This document shows, one piece after another, positions 9,782 to 19,131 of a stretch of 64,000 nucleotides of DNA. The notes beneath the pieces are model-generated. The model did no database searches. It had not been told where the DNA came from and worked only from the letters and a program-made list of their open reading frames with translations. Source of the stretch: Gallaecimonas sp. GXIMD4217 (GTDB lineage Bacteria > Pseudomonadota > Gammaproteobacteria > Enterobacterales > Gallaecimonadaceae); contig NZ_CP149925.1 of the NCBI RefSeq assembly GCF_038087665.1, forward strand, positions 62,001 through 126,000. Direction: 5' to 3'. The translations under genes and the position numbers were made by a program. Numbering within the stretch: position 1 is the first letter of the stretch; every line of letters starts with the position of its first letter.

Positions 9782-10366
9782 TTACAGCAGCTGGCTCTCG
9801 ATGAGCTGCCACTGGGGCTGGAAGTTGTCGGTGGGCTTGTGCTTGAAGCCGCTGCGCACATACTGGCTGATGCGGCCCTCGCAGTAGGCCAGCAGCAGGT
9901 TGGCCAGCACCCCTTCCTCCACCTGGAAGCCCTTGCCTTCGCGCAGGCGGCGTTCGCGCAGGATCTGCTTGAGCTGGGTCTCCAGCTTGGCGAACAGGGT
10001 CTCGACCCGCTCCCGCAGCCGCTCCTGCTCGCCCTGGAGGGCGTCGCCGTTGATGATGCGGGTCAGGCCGGGGTTGCGCTCGGCGAACACCAGCAGCAGG
10101 TGCAGCAGCATGTGGATGCGGGACAGGGTGTCTTTCTCGTCACGCATGATCAGGTTGATGCGCGACAGCAGGGAATCCTCGATGAAGTCGATCAGGCCTT
10201 CGAACATCCGTGCCTTGGACGGGAAGTGCCGGTAGAGGGCGGCCTCGGACACGCCCACTTCGGCGGCCAGCTTGGCGGTGGTGATGCGCTGTCCGGCCTG
10301 GGTTTCCAGCATCCGGGCCAGGGCCTGCAAGATCTGTTCACGGCGACTGACTTTGGCGTTGGCCAT
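9782..10366 (-). CDS. slmA: nucleoid occlusion factor SlmA (TetR-like)
   Basis: SlmA binds specific chromosomal sites and blocks FtsZ polymerisation over the nucleoid. The 194-residue protein has the TetR-type helix-turn-helix at about 28-50 ([24 protein letters not shown]) and the SlmA-specific C-terminal dimer domain with [15 protein letters not shown] and [16 protein letters not shown]. Length matches E. coli SlmA (198). Its position between pyrE and dut is the same as in E. coli, which makes a generic TetR assignment unlikely. Confidence 0.95.
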   Translation of the reverse strand: MANAKVSRREQILQALARMLETQAGQRITTAKLAAEVGVSEAALYRHFPSKARMFEGLIDFIEDSLLSRINLIMRDEKDTLSRIHMLLHLLLVFAERNPGLTRIINGDALQGEQERLRERVETLFAKLETQLKQILRERRLREGKGFQVEEGVLANLLLAYCEGRISQYVRSGFKHKPTDNFQPQWQLIESQLL

Positions 10367-10388
10367 TGTTGTTATTTTCCCTGCGACT

Positions 10389-10414
10389 AAAAGAGAGCCC
10401 CTGAAGAAGGGGCT
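10389..10414 (-). terminator. intrinsic terminator after coaBC-dut
   Basis: Read on the minus strand, AGCCCC-TTCTTCA-GGGGCT is followed by CTCTTTT. It lies about 35 nt beyond the dut stop and upstream of slmA. Confidence 0.7.
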
Positions 10415-10448
10415 ATATTAGCGTGCCTTGTTGCGCTGTCAAAGGCGC

Positions 10449-10907
10449 TTAGTGACGGCCGGAATGACCGAAGCCGCCCTCGCCGCGATCGCTGCTTTCG
10501 AAGTCGTCGACGATCTGGAACTGGGCCTGCACCACCGGCATGAACACCAGCTGGGCGATGCGTTCGCCGGGCTGGATGGTGAAGCTGTCGTTGCCGCGGT
10601 TCCATACCGACACCATCAGTTGGCCCTGGTAGTCGGAGTCGATCAGGCCCACCAGGTTGCCCAGCACGATGCCGTGCTTATGGCCAAGGCCCGAGCGGGG
10701 CAAAATGGTGGCGCACAGGCCGGGATCATTGATGTGGATGGCCAGGCCGGTGGGGATCAGGCTAGTGTCGCCCGGGGCCAGTTCGACGGGGCCGTCGATG
10801 ACGGCGCGCAGGTCCATGCCGGCGGAGCCGTCGGTGGCATAGGCGGGCAGGGGGAATTCGCTGCCGACACGTTGGTCGAGGATCTTCAGTTCGATGGGGG
10901 TCTTCAT
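10449..10907 (-). CDS. dut: deoxyuridine 5'-triphosphate nucleotidohydrolase (dUTPase)
   Basis: Dut hydrolyses dUTP to dUMP and pyrophosphate, keeping uracil out of DNA and feeding thymidylate synthesis. From ATG 10907 it has 152 residues, the family length for this trimeric enzyme. Motifs 1-5 are visible: [54 protein letters not shown] and the C-terminal [10 protein letters not shown]. The ATG overlaps the coaBC stop (ATGA), so it is coupled to coaBC, as in the E. coli dfp-dut operon. Confidence 0.96.
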   Translation of the reverse strand: MKTPIELKILDQRVGSEFPLPAYATDGSAGMDLRAVIDGPVELAPGDTSLIPTGLAIHINDPGLCATILPRSGLGHKHGIVLGNLVGLIDSDYQGQLMVSVWNRGNDSFTIQPGERIAQLVFMPVVQAQFQIVDDFESSDRGEGGFGHSGRH

Positions 10908-12106
10908 GCTTTGTCTTCCAAGAGTTGGGCCACCTTGGCCACCAGGGCCTTGGCCAGCTGCCTTTTGCTGGCCTGGCCCAGGGGCCATTGCTGATCCGGG
11001 CCGATCAGGGTCAGTTGGTTGTCGTCGCTGTTGAAGCCGAGTTCGCCGCCGACCTGGTTGGCGGCGATCAGATCCAGCTTCTTGCGCTTGAGCTTGTCGC
11101 GGGCGTAGGCCAGCACGTCGCGGGTTTCGGCGGCAAAGCCCACCACCAGGGCCGGCCTGTGCCTGCCGGTGGCCACATCCGCAATGATATCCGGGTTCCT
11201 GACCAGCTCCACCGTCATGGCGTCCTTGGTCTTCTTTATCTTGTCGTCGGCACTGGCCACAGGCCGGTAGTCGGCCACGGCGGCGCAGCCGATGAAGACA
11301 TCGGCGGTGGCGGCGGCGGCCAGGGCGGCCTGGTGCATGTCCTGGGCGCTCTCCACGTCGATGCGTTCCACCCCGGCCGGGGTAGCCAGGGCCACGGGGC
11401 CGGCGATCAGGGTCACCTGGGCGCCCAGCTCACGGGCGGCGGCGGCCAGGGCGAAGCCCATCTTGCCGGAGCTGTGGTTGGACAGGAAGCGTACCGGATC
11501 CAGGGCCTCGCGGGTGGGGCCGGCGGTGATCACCAGGTGGCGGCCGGCCAGCAGCGGCTCCACGAACAGGGCTTCCAGGTGCTCGATCAGCTCCAGGGGT
11601 TCCAGCATCCGGCCCGGACCCACGTCGCCACAGGCCTGGGAGCCGGCGCCGGGGCCGAACAGCTGCACGCCGCGGCTGGCCAGGGTCTGCAGGTTGGCCT
11701 GGGTGGCGGCGGCCTTGTACATCTGCTGGTTCATGGCCGGGGCCACCGCCAGGGGGGCGGCACTGGCCAGGGCCAGGGTGGTGAGCAGATCGTCGGCCAT
11801 GCCGGCGGCCAGCTTGGCGATGATGTCGGCGCTGGCCGGGGCCACCAGTATGGCGTCGGCCCACTTGGCCAGCTCGATATGGCCCATGGCGGCTTCGGCG
11901 GCCGGATCCAGCAGGCTGTCGCCCACCGGGTTGCCGCTGACCGCCTGCAACGTCAAGGGGGTGATGAACTCCTTGGCGCCCCTGGTCATCACCACGCGCA
12001 CCTCGGCGCCGCGGTCCTTGAGACGGCGGGTCAGCTCGGCGCATTTGTAGGCGGCGATGCCACCGCTGATCCCGAGCAGGATCTTCTTGTCTTGTAGCTG
12101 GCTCAT
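10904..12106 (-). CDS. coaBC: bifunctional phosphopantothenoylcysteine decarboxylase/phosphopantothenate-cysteine ligase
   Basis: CoaBC carries out two consecutive coenzyme A steps: ligation of cysteine to phosphopantothenate, then FMN-dependent decarboxylation to phosphopantetheine. The 400-residue product has the flavoprotein CoaC domain first ([30 protein letters not shown]; catalytic-cysteine loop [10 protein letters not shown]) and the CoaB ligase from about residue 190 ([24 protein letters not shown]; late [15 protein letters not shown]). ATG 12106 gives the normal length; the longer reading frame upstream runs into the radC promoter region. It is divergent from radC and overlaps dut. 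Confidence 0.96.
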   Translation of the reverse strand: MSQLQDKKILLGISGGIAAYKCAELTRRLKDRGAEVRVVMTRGAKEFITPLTLQAVSGNPVGDSLLDPAAEAAMGHIELAKWADAILVAPASADIIAKLAAGMADDLLTTLALASAAPLAVAPAMNQQMYKAAATQANLQTLASRGVQLFGPGAGSQACGDVGPGRMLEPLELIEHLEALFVEPLLAGRHLVITAGPTREALDPVRFLSNHSSGKMGFALAAAARELGAQVTLIAGPVALATPAGVERIDVESAQDMHQAALAAAATADVFIGCAAVADYRPVASADDKIKKTKDAMTVELVRNPDIIADVATGRHRPALVVGFAAETRDVLAYARDKLKRKKLDLIAANQVGGELGFNSDDNQLTLIGPDQQWPLGQASKRQLAKALVAKVAQLLEDKA

Positions 12107-12170
12107 GGCAGGCAGACCTGGCTGAAAGTGGCTATAAGATACCAAATTGGCGGCGATGGGGACCACAGGG

Positions 12171-12845
12171 ATGGGCATCAACCATTGGCCGGAGGCGGAG
12201 CGGCCCCGGGAAAAACTGCTGCAGCGCGGTGCCAGCGCCCTGTCCGACGCCGAGCTGCTGGCCATATTCCTGCGCATCGGCCTGCCCGGCAAGGATGCGG
12301 TGACCCTGGCCCGGGAGCTGTTGGGTCACTTCGGCGGCCTGCGGCCGTTGACGGAGGCCAGCCGGGAGCGCTTCTGCCGGGGGCCCGGCCTTGGCGACGC
12401 CAAGTACGCCCAGCTGCAGGCGGCCCTGGAGCTCAGCCGCCGCACCCTGGGGGAGCGGCTCAGGCGCCAGAGCGCCTTGACCTGCCCGGACGACACCAGG
12501 CGTTACCTGCAGGCCCAGTTGGGCAGCCGCCACCGGGAAGTGTTCTGCCTGCTGTTGCTGGACAGCCAGCACAGGGTGATCCGCCTCGACGAACTCTTTA
12601 CCGGCACCCTGGACGGGGCCGCCGTCTACCCCAGGGAGGTGGTAAGGCGGGTGCTGGAGGCCGGGGCGGCGGCGGTGATCCTGGCCCATAATCATCCCTC
12701 TGGGGTGGCCGAGCCCAGCCGCGCCGACCGGCAGCTGACCGAGCGGCTGGCGGCGGCCCTGGCATTGATCGACGTGCCGGTTCTTGACCATTTGGTGGTC
12801 GGCGATGGAGAATGCGTTTCCTTTGCCGAGCGCGGATGGCTCTGA
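12171..12845 (+). CDS. radC: RadC family JAB1/MPN metalloprotease-fold protein
   Basis: RadC proteins have an N-terminal helix-hairpin-helix-like part and a C-terminal JAMM zinc domain; their role is unsettled and the old DNA-repair label was based on a mis-mapped mutation. About 224 residues from ATG 12171, with [26 protein letters not shown], the JAMM signature [14 protein letters not shown] and the family ending [11 protein letters not shown] 12156 is equally possible because neither start has a clear ribosome site. Order coaBC/radC/rpmBG matches E. coli. Confidence 0.93.
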   Translation: MGINHWPEAERPREKLLQRGASALSDAELLAIFLRIGLPGKDAVTLARELLGHFGGLRPLTEASRERFCRGPGLGDAKYAQLQAALELSRRTLGERLRRQSALTCPDDTRRYLQAQLGSRHREVFCLLLLDSQHRVIRLDELFTGTLDGAAVYPREVVRRVLEAGAAAVILAHNHPSGVAEPSRADRQLTERLAAALALIDVPVLDHLVVGDGECVSFAERGWL

Positions 12846-12868
12846 ATTGCACAATTCACGGCTTTAGC

Positions 12869-12897
12869 TTGATCTCGGCGGGGGCATGCTGTATAAA
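12869..12897 (+). promoter_or_regulatory. sigma-70 promoter for rpmB-rpmG
   Basis: A TTGATC -35 element (12869-12874) and TATAAA -10 element (12892-12897) are separated by exactly 17 bp, about 70 nt upstream of rpmB. This is the best-looking housekeeping promoter in the window, as expected for ribosomal protein genes. Confidence 0.75.
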
Positions 12898-12970
12898 ATG
12901 CGCCCTCTCTACGCCTGGGGCGACGGCCTCTGGTGATACTAGCTCGAGCTGATGTAATTGGAGATTTCAA

Positions 12971-13207
12971 ATGTCCCGAGTATGCCAAGTAACCGGCAAG
13001 GGTCCGGTTGTGGGTAACAACGTTTCCCACGCGCACAACAAAACGCGTCGTCGTTTTCTGCCCAACCTGCAATCCCACCGTTTCTGGGTTGCCAGCGAAA
13101 ACCGCTTCGTAAAACTGCGTGTTTCCACCAAAGGTATGCGCATTATCGACAAGAAGGGTATCGATGCAGTTCTGACTGACATCCGTGCCCGTGGTGAAAA
13201 GGTCTAA
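12971..13207 (+). CDS. rpmB: 50S ribosomal protein L28
   Basis: L28 is a small protein of the large ribosomal subunit. The 78-residue product begins [34 protein letters not shown], as in other proteobacterial L28, and has the normal length. It is followed after 10 nt by rpmG, with a strong promoter upstream, reproducing the conserved rpmBG operon. Confidence 0.98.
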   Translation: MSRVCQVTGKGPVVGNNVSHAHNKTRRRFLPNLQSHRFWVASENRFVKLRVSTKGMRIIDKKGIDAVLTDIRARGEKV

Positions 13208-13217
13208 GGGGTAAACC

Positions 13218-13385
13218 ATGGCTAAAGGCATTCGTGAGAAGATCAAGCTGGTTTCCTCCGCTGGTACCGGTCACTTCTACACCACCGATAAAAACAAGCG
13301 CAACATGCCGGAAAAGATGGAAATGAAGAAGTACGATCCGGTTGTACGCAAGCACGTGATGTACAAGGAAGCCAAGATCAAATAA
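13218..13385 (+). CDS. rpmG: 50S ribosomal protein L33
   Basis: L33 is a 55-residue large-subunit protein. Translating from ATG 13218 gives [20 protein letters not shown] and ends KEAKIK, the canonical sequence and length. There are no CxxC zinc pairs, so it is the zinc-free type. GGGG lies upstream of the ATG. It is the second gene of the rpmBG operon and is followed by a strong terminator. Confidence 0.97.
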   Translation: MAKGIREKIKLVSSAGTGHFYTTDKNKRNMPEKMEMKKYDPVVRKHVMYKEAKIK

Positions 13386-13401
13386 GGTCTGGTTCTCCTC
13401 G

Positions 13402-13430
13402 AAAAAACCCGGCGTCGGCCGGGTTTTTTT
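13402..13430 (+). terminator. intrinsic terminator after rpmG
   Basis: A CCCGGC / GCCGGG stem flanked by A6 and followed by seven T starts 16 nt after the rpmG stop. Confidence 0.9.
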
Positions 13431-13479
13431 ATGCCTGTTCGCCGGTTATGCTGGCGCCAGGCAAACAAGGAGTAAGCCC

Positions 13480-14157
13480 ATGCTCACCCTGTTCGAACTG
13501 GCCGGCGCCCACCCCCAGCGCCGCTTCAGCCCCTTCTGCTGGCGCAGCCACCTGGCGCTGCTGCACAAGGGCCTCGACTTCCAGGCCCTGCCCTGGCGCT
13601 ACTGCGACAAGGACGCCATCGCCTTCTCCGGCCAGGGCAAGGTGCCGGTGATCCGTGACGGCGAGACCGTGGTCAGCGACTCCTGGGAAATCGCCCGTTA
13701 CCTTGAAAGCACCTACCCGGACCCGACACTGTTCCCCCGTGGCGAAGCCGAGGCCAGGGCCTTCACCGATGAGGTGGAGCAGCTGGTGACCCTGTCGATC
13801 CGCTGGTTCCTGTTGCCCCATATCCATGGCCACCTGAGCCCGGGCGACCAGGTCTATTTCCGCCGTACCCGCGAGGCCCAGATCGGCCGTCCCCTGGAAC
13901 AGGCCGACCAGCAAGGGGACTGGGGCCAGTTGCAGCAGAACCTGATCTATTTCGCCGAGCTGCTCGATGACAACGACTGGTTCGGCGGCACCGAGCCCGG
14001 TTACGAGGATCTGGCGCTGCTGGGCACCCTGCTGTGGGCGGCGGCCGTCTATCCCCGGGACCCCCTGGCCGAGCAGCCGGTGTTGTCGGCCTGGCGGTCG
14101 CGGCTGGTGGCGCGCTTTGGTAAGCTCGCCGGCTTCAAGTTCTGCTATTCACTGTGA
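13480..14157 (+). CDS. glutathione S-transferase family protein (LigE-like N-terminus)
   Basis: The 225-residue protein has a thioredoxin-fold N-terminal GST domain (about 1-85) and an all-helical C-terminal domain. The segment RFSPFCWRSHLALLHKGLDFQALPWRY, then KVPVIRDGETVVSDSWEIARYLE, resembles the beta-etherase/LigE-like branch of GSTs, in which a serine or cysteine near FSPFCW may contact glutathione. The substrate cannot be told; detoxification or dehalogenation-type chemistry is only a family possibility. AAGGAG precedes the ATG by 7 nt. It is inserted between rpmG and mutM relative to the E. coli order. Confidence 0.85.
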   Translation: MLTLFELAGAHPQRRFSPFCWRSHLALLHKGLDFQALPWRYCDKDAIAFSGQGKVPVIRDGETVVSDSWEIARYLESTYPDPTLFPRGEAEARAFTDEVEQLVTLSIRWFLLPHIHGHLSPGDQVYFRRTREAQIGRPLEQADQQGDWGQLQQNLIYFAELLDDNDWFGGTEPGYEDLALLGTLLWAAAVYPRDPLAEQPVLSAWRSRLVARFGKLAGFKFCYSL

Positions 14158-14166
14158 GACAGCCCC

Positions 14167-14976
14167 TTGCCTGAGTTACCGGAAGTCGAAACCACCCGCC
14201 GCGGCATCAGCCCCCACCTGTTGGGTCAGCGCATCAAGCGTATCGAGGTGCGCCAGCCTGGCCTGCGCTGGCCAGTGCCGGAGGCCCTGGCGCTGCTGGA
14301 GGGCCAGGTCATCGACAGGATCGAGCGCCGGGCCAAGTACCTGCTGCTCGAAACGGCCATGGGCAGCGCCCTGGTGCACCTGGGCATGAGCGGGGCCCTG
14401 CGCATCCTCACCCAGGCCCAGGAGCCGGCCAGGCATGACCATGTGGATCTGGTGCTGGAGAGCGGCCTGGTGATGCGCTACACGGATCCGCGCCGCTTCG
14501 GCGCCTGGCTCTATGTGCCGCCGGGTGAGCAGCACGAACTGCTGGCCAGGCTGGGGCCGGAGCCGCTCAGCGAGGCCTTCGACGGCCAGCGCCTGTACGG
14601 GCTCAGTCGCAACAGACGTATTCCGGTCAAGACCTTCATCATGGACAACGCCGTGGTGGTGGGGGTGGGCAACATCTACGCCAACGAGGCCCTGTACCTG
14701 GCCGGCATCGACCCCAGGCGGGCCGCCGGGCAGATCAGTCGGGAGCGCTACGACAGGCTGGCCGAGGCCATCAAGCAGGTGCTGGCCAGGGCCATAGAGC
14801 AGGGTGGCACCACCTTGAAGGACTTCACCGCCGCCGACGGCAAGCCCGGCTATTTCGCCCAGCAGCTCAACGTCTACGGCCGCAAGGGCCAGGGCTGCCC
14901 CGGCTGTGGCAGCGAGCTCAGGGAAGTGCGGATCGGCGGCCGCAGCACGGTGTTTTGTGTGGAGTGCCAGAAATGA
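14167..14976 (+). CDS. mutM: formamidopyrimidine-DNA glycosylase (TTG start)
   Basis: MutM (Fpg) removes 8-oxoguanine and formamidopyrimidines from DNA and nicks the strand by beta/delta elimination. The 269-residue protein begins with the catalytic [12 protein letters not shown]; since Pro2 is the nucleophile the start is fixed, and the initiator is TTG, not ATG. The helix-two-turn-helix ([11 protein letters not shown] region) and the C-terminal zinc finger ([13 protein letters not shown]...CVECQK) are complete. The ribosome site is weak (GAGACAG). The stop overlaps the next gene's ATG (ATGA), coupling a repair enzyme to a glycosyltransferase. Confidence 0.97.
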   Translation: MPELPEVETTRRGISPHLLGQRIKRIEVRQPGLRWPVPEALALLEGQVIDRIERRAKYLLLETAMGSALVHLGMSGALRILTQAQEPARHDHVDLVLESGLVMRYTDPRRFGAWLYVPPGEQHELLARLGPEPLSEAFDGQRLYGLSRNRRIPVKTFIMDNAVVVGVGNIYANEALYLAGIDPRRAAGQISRERYDRLAEAIKQVLARAIEQGGTTLKDFTAADGKPGYFAQQLNVYGRKGQGCPGCGSELREVRIGGRSTVFCVECQK

Positions 14977-15770
14977 CCCTGCCGGTGATCCACATGTTCT
15001 GGCATGGCCCGGCCCTGTCGCGGTTGGAACGGCTGTGCATGGCGTCCTTCGTGGCCCAGGGCCATCTCCTGCACCTGCATGTCTACGAGGCCCCTGACGG
15101 CGTGCCGGAAGGCGTCCAGCTCAAGGATGCGACTGAGATCCTGCCCAGGGAGGCCATCTTCCGCCATCCCAAGACCGGCTCCATCGCCATGTTCGCCGAC
15201 TGGTTCCGCTACAAGGTGTTGTTCGAGCAGGGCGGGATCTGGGCCGACACCGATGTGCTATGCCTGCGTCCCCTGGACTACGGTAGCGAGCTGGTGTTCG
15301 CCTGGGAAGACCGCAACATCATCAATAATGCCGTCATGGGCCTGCCCAAGGGACATGAGCTGGCACAATGGATGATGGCCTGCTGCGCCGACCCCAACCG
15401 CATCCTGCCCTATGACAAGGGCAAGGTACGTTGGCGAAAACGCAAACGCCGCTACCTGCAGGGCAACCGCATCGAGAATATCAAGTGGGGGGAGTATGGC
15501 CCCGTGGGCTTTACCCAGGCGGCCAGGCACCTGGGTCACGACCACCAGGCCCTGCCGTTCTGGCATTTCTACCCGGTGCATTACAGCAACTGGCAGGTGA
15601 TGTTCGATACCAGCACGGCCGGCAACGAGGGCTTTCTGGGCAATGCCAGGGCCGTGCACCTGTGGAACGAGATGATCAGGCGCGACCCCGGCTTCGACAA
15701 GGATGGCCGTTTCCCGGCCGATTCGCCTTTCGAGCGGCTGTGGGCGCTTTACTTCAGAAGCGATAGCTGA
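14973..15770 (+). CDS. GT32-like glycosyltransferase with DXD motif
   Basis: The 265-residue product is a cytoplasmic glycosyltransferase of the capsular-polysaccharide/TcdA-like sugar-binding group (GT32-like). Visible hallmarks are [17 protein letters not shown] at the start, [32 protein letters not shown] with the metal-binding D-x-D in the middle, and HLWNE near the end, all typical of enzymes adding a sugar to lipooligosaccharide or capsule. ATG 14973 overlaps the mutM stop. Its last 17 nt overlap the 3' end of the convergent beta-barrel gene. Donor and acceptor are unknown. Confidence 0.82.
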   Translation: MTLPVIHMFWHGPALSRLERLCMASFVAQGHLLHLHVYEAPDGVPEGVQLKDATEILPREAIFRHPKTGSIAMFADWFRYKVLFEQGGIWADTDVLCLRPLDYGSELVFAWEDRNIINNAVMGLPKGHELAQWMMACCADPNRILPYDKGKVRWRKRKRRYLQGNRIENIKWGEYGPVGFTQAARHLGHDHQALPFWHFYPVHYSNWQVMFDTSTAGNEGFLGNARAVHLWNEMIRRDPGFDKDGRFPADSPFERLWALYFRSDS

Positions 15771-16281
15771 GGTAGAGGCTGAGGCCCTTGATGTCGTAGA
15801 AGCTGTCTGGGCGGCCCCCCTGGGGATCTTCCGGCAGCAACTTGTCGCGGGCCACTTTTTCCCCGTAGCGGAAGTCGGCGCCCAGATCCCAGCCCGGCAT
15901 GATGTCGCGCCATTGTGCGCCCAGGCCGGCGTAGTAGCCGTAGGCAGGGGTAGCCAGGTCATAGCGGGCCGCGCCGAGGAAGGCGGAGAAGGCCAGCTTG
16001 TCGTTGAGCCTGTACCTGTAGTCCAGGGCCCGTACCGCCAGCAGCAACTCGGAGCCCACCTGGTCCAGCTCGACCCGGAAGCCGAAGTCGCTGTTATCCG
16101 AGACGGCGCGACGGGCGCCCAGGCCCAGGTGCGGACCCAGCTCCAGATCGGTGTCGAACTCCTCCCGGCCATCGGCAATATTCACCGTGACCTTGCTGGC
16201 ATTGAGGCCCAGATCCACGAAGAGTTCCGCCTGGGCCGTCGGGGCCAGCAGCAGGGTGGCCATCAAGCATGCTTTTTTCAT
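15754..16281 (-). CDS. small outer-membrane beta-barrel protein
   Basis: The 175-residue product has a signal peptide (MKKACLMATLLLAPTAQA) and alternating hydrophobic strands ending in the outer-membrane signature SLYLSYRF with terminal Phe. Size and strand spacing suggest an 8-stranded OmpA/OmpW-like barrel; I do not recognise a named family. It follows the Wzi-like gene by 12 nt on the same strand, so it is probably co-transcribed and could act with it in surface polysaccharide attachment. That role is inferred from position only. Confidence 0.7.
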   Translation of the reverse strand: MKKACLMATLLLAPTAQAELFVDLGLNASKVTVNIADGREEFDTDLELGPHLGLGARRAVSDNSDFGFRVELDQVGSELLLAVRALDYRYRLNDKLAFSAFLGAARYDLATPAYGYYAGLGAQWRDIMPGWDLGADFRYGEKVARDKLLPEDPQGGRPDSFYDIKGLSLYLSYRF

Positions 16282-16293
16282 CTACATCATCCC

Positions 16294-17715
16294 TTAGAAA
16301 CGAATAAAGGCGCTGAGGCGGCTGTAGCTTTCTCCAAGCACATCCCGGCCCAGTTGCAACTCACCGCCGACCAGATAGCGCCGCCAGGGCAGGGCATAGC
16401 TGACCGAGAGCAGGTGGGCGCGATCGTAATCGACAGTGCCGTAGCTTTCATTGGCCAGGGTCCGGTAGCTGGCCTCCAGCAGGCCTCCGAATTCCGGTTG
16501 CCAGCCCAGTCTTACCATATGGCTTTGGCCACCGACGCCGTCGCCTGCGGCGCGCTGATCGCCGCCCCAATGGCCGATGACGTTGCCCTCGTTGGTCAGG
16601 CCGTCCAAATAGATGTGATGCACATACCAGGCGTTCTGCCACTCGGAGAACTCGTAGCTGAGGTCGAAATCCTGCCACAGCAGCGGGAAATGGACACCGG
16701 CCGACAGCGCGGCGTTGCCGAGGCGGTAGTCGGCTCCCTTGGAGGTGTCTTCGCCGCCGTATTCAAAATAGACCGCAAAGGGGGTCTCGCCCGGGAACAG
16801 GAAGCGGCTGGTGATGGAGGCGGCCTGGTTGCCGAATTCTTCGTCCGAGGTCAGGCCGCCGGCCTGGGTGTTGTCGGCGCTGGAGGGGCGGAAGAAGGCG
16901 TCGAAGATATCACCCAGGGACTTGCCGCCCCGGCTGCCGCCGCCGAACTGCATCACCCTGTTGACGCCCAGGCTCCAGCCGCTGACGGGCTCGATGGACA
17001 GGTGCATGCCGGCCAGGCGAGGCTTGCCGGATGTCAGTCCACCCCGGTGGCGGATGCGGTCCGAGTGGGACATCTCCGCCAGGAAGAATTCGTAGCTGAA
17101 GCCCCAGTCGGTGATCGGCGTGTAGTTGGACAGGGTCACGGACGCCATGGTCTGGGCCTGGGTGCTGATCAGCAGGGCGCTGTCGGTCATGGGCGACAGC
17201 CAGTGGTCCCGGTAACCGACGTCCAGCTGGGCATACTCGAAGCCCAGGCTCAGCAGGCTGTTGGTGGGAGTGGATTCGTCCTCGTAGGCCAGACCACCGA
17301 CGGAAACCAGGGCGTAATCGGAGGGCTGCCAGTAGGCGCTGGCCGAGAGGCGGTAGGCGCTGTCTGCCGCCATGCCATGGGCATTGGCCAGGGCCACCTT
17401 GTCATCACTGGTCAGGGCCAGCTCGGCGCTGGCGTGGCTGACGCCGGCCTTCTTCATGTAGCGCTTGAGGTAACGCCTGACCTGGCCGCAGGTGACAGGA
17501 TCCTGCTGGCAGGCCTTGGGCAGGGCGTCCAGCACGGTGGCGGCGGCAATGGGCCGGCGCAGCACCGGCTTGTCGGCCAGGATCAGCACCCGCTCCACCT
17601 GGCGCTCGATCTCCGGGGACAGGTTCAGGGGCAGATAGGGGCTGACGCCGCGGGCCTGGCCTTGGCCGGGCAGCAGAACGGCGGCAACGGCCGCCGCCAG
17701 GGGCAGGTATTTCAT
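16294..17715 (-). CDS. capsule assembly Wzi family outer-membrane protein
   Basis: Wzi-family proteins are 18-stranded outer-membrane barrels that help anchor surface polysaccharide. The 473-residue protein has a signal peptide (MKYLPLAAAVAAVLLPGQGQA), a helical N-terminal stretch (residues 25-95) and then barrel strands; GYRDHWLSPMTDSALLISTQA and the terminal SRLSAFIRF fit the family. It begins 14 nt after coaD and is followed 12 nt later by the small barrel gene. No wza-wzb-wzc export genes lie in the window, so whether a true capsule is made cannot be decided here. Confidence 0.82.
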   Translation of the reverse strand: MKYLPLAAAVAAVLLPGQGQARGVSPYLPLNLSPEIERQVERVLILADKPVLRRPIAAATVLDALPKACQQDPVTCGQVRRYLKRYMKKAGVSHASAELALTSDDKVALANAHGMAADSAYRLSASAYWQPSDYALVSVGGLAYEDESTPTNSLLSLGFEYAQLDVGYRDHWLSPMTDSALLISTQAQTMASVTLSNYTPITDWGFSYEFFLAEMSHSDRIRHRGGLTSGKPRLAGMHLSIEPVSGWSLGVNRVMQFGGGSRGGKSLGDIFDAFFRPSSADNTQAGGLTSDEEFGNQAASITSRFLFPGETPFAVYFEYGGEDTSKGADYRLGNAALSAGVHFPLLWQDFDLSYEFSEWQNAWYVHHIYLDGLTNEGNVIGHWGGDQRAAGDGVGGQSHMVRLGWQPEFGGLLEASYRTLANESYGTVDYDRAHLLSVSYALPWRRYLVGGELQLGRDVLGESYSRLSAFIRF

Positions 17716-17729
17716 GGCATTCCTTGTCG

Positions 17730-18233
<504 letters not shown>

Positions 18234-19124
18234 TCACAGGCGGACGGTGATTTTCTCAAAGCATTCATGCTGTTGGCGGTCAAGGATACTATAGGTAAGG
18301 GTGCTCAAACCATCGTCTGCCGGGTTGTCCAGCAGCCGGTAGAGGCGGCTGCGCCTGGCCCTGTTGTGCCTGACGTGCTCGGGCTTGTCCCCCTTGCTGA
18401 TCCGTACCTGCTGGTGGGGGGGGTTGGGCAGATCGTGGAACTGGCCCTGCTCGTCGAAATGGCAGCAGGCACCGCTGAGCAGCAGTCGGAACAGAAAGTC
18501 GTCGTCTTCCTTGCCCCAGCCCCAGTAGTGGTTGGAAAAGCCGTTGGCGGCAAAGGCCTGCTCTCGGGAAAGGCTGATGGCGCCGGAGAAATTGATGCTG
18601 CGCAGCCGGTCGCTGGGCCTGTGGGTGGACAGCAGTTGGTTGATCAGCCGCAGCGGCTGGGAGGGGCAGCGGTAGTCGGCCTGCACCGGCACGGCGTCCA
18701 CGTCATGGAGGCAGTAATAGTCGCTATGCTCTGCGGCGTAATGCATGCCGATATTAAGCAGCTTGCCCCTGTTGAACAGGGCGTTGCCGGCCTGCTCCAC
18801 CACCAGGATGCGGTAGTCGATGGCCTGCTCGGTCAGTGCCTGGGTGATGGCCGGGATAAAGGCGTTTAGATGCTCATCCCGGTCACGGTAGGGAATGATC
18901 ACGGTCAGCCGTTTGTCGGACCTGAAGGACAGCGGCGCCTGGCCGGCCTGGGCCTGCAGCAGTCTGCGCACCGGTGCGATCAGCCGGATCTCATTCAGAG
19001 GCACCGGCCGGTAGCGTTTGCCCTTGGCCGGCACGGGGCTGTCGGCGGGGGCGGCGGTGCGGCTGGGGAGCAGCCTGTAGAGGTAGCGTTGCCAGAGCGT
19101 GGGGGGCTGATAGGAAAAGGTCAT
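18234..19124 (-). CDS. GT7-like beta-1,4-galactosyltransferase-type glycosyltransferase
   Basis: The 296-residue protein resembles the GT7 family best known from animal beta-1,4-galactosyltransferases. Hallmarks are VIIPYRDRDEHLNAFIP, ILVVEQAGNALFNRGKLLNIG, the D-x-D in CLHDVDAVP, FSGAISLSREQAFAANGFSN and the WGWGKEDDDF acceptor/metal segment. Residues 1-75 are a basic, non-conserved extension with no clear signal or membrane anchor, so it probably acts in the cytoplasm on an LPS or capsule acceptor. ATG 19124 was chosen because it follows the upstream GT4 stop by 8 nt; longer readings overlap that gene. Confidence 0.85.
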   Translation of the reverse strand: MTFSYQPPTLWQRYLYRLLPSRTAAPADSPVPAKGKRYRPVPLNEIRLIAPVRRLLQAQAGQAPLSFRSDKRLTVIIPYRDRDEHLNAFIPAITQALTEQAIDYRILVVEQAGNALFNRGKLLNIGMHYAAEHSDYYCLHDVDAVPVQADYRCPSQPLRLINQLLSTHRPSDRLRSINFSGAISLSREQAFAANGFSNHYWGWGKEDDDFLFRLLLSGACCHFDEQGQFHDLPNPPHQQVRISKGDKPEHVRHNRARRSRLYRLLDNPADDGLSTLTYSILDRQQHECFEKITVRL

Positions 19125-19131
19125 CTTGGTA

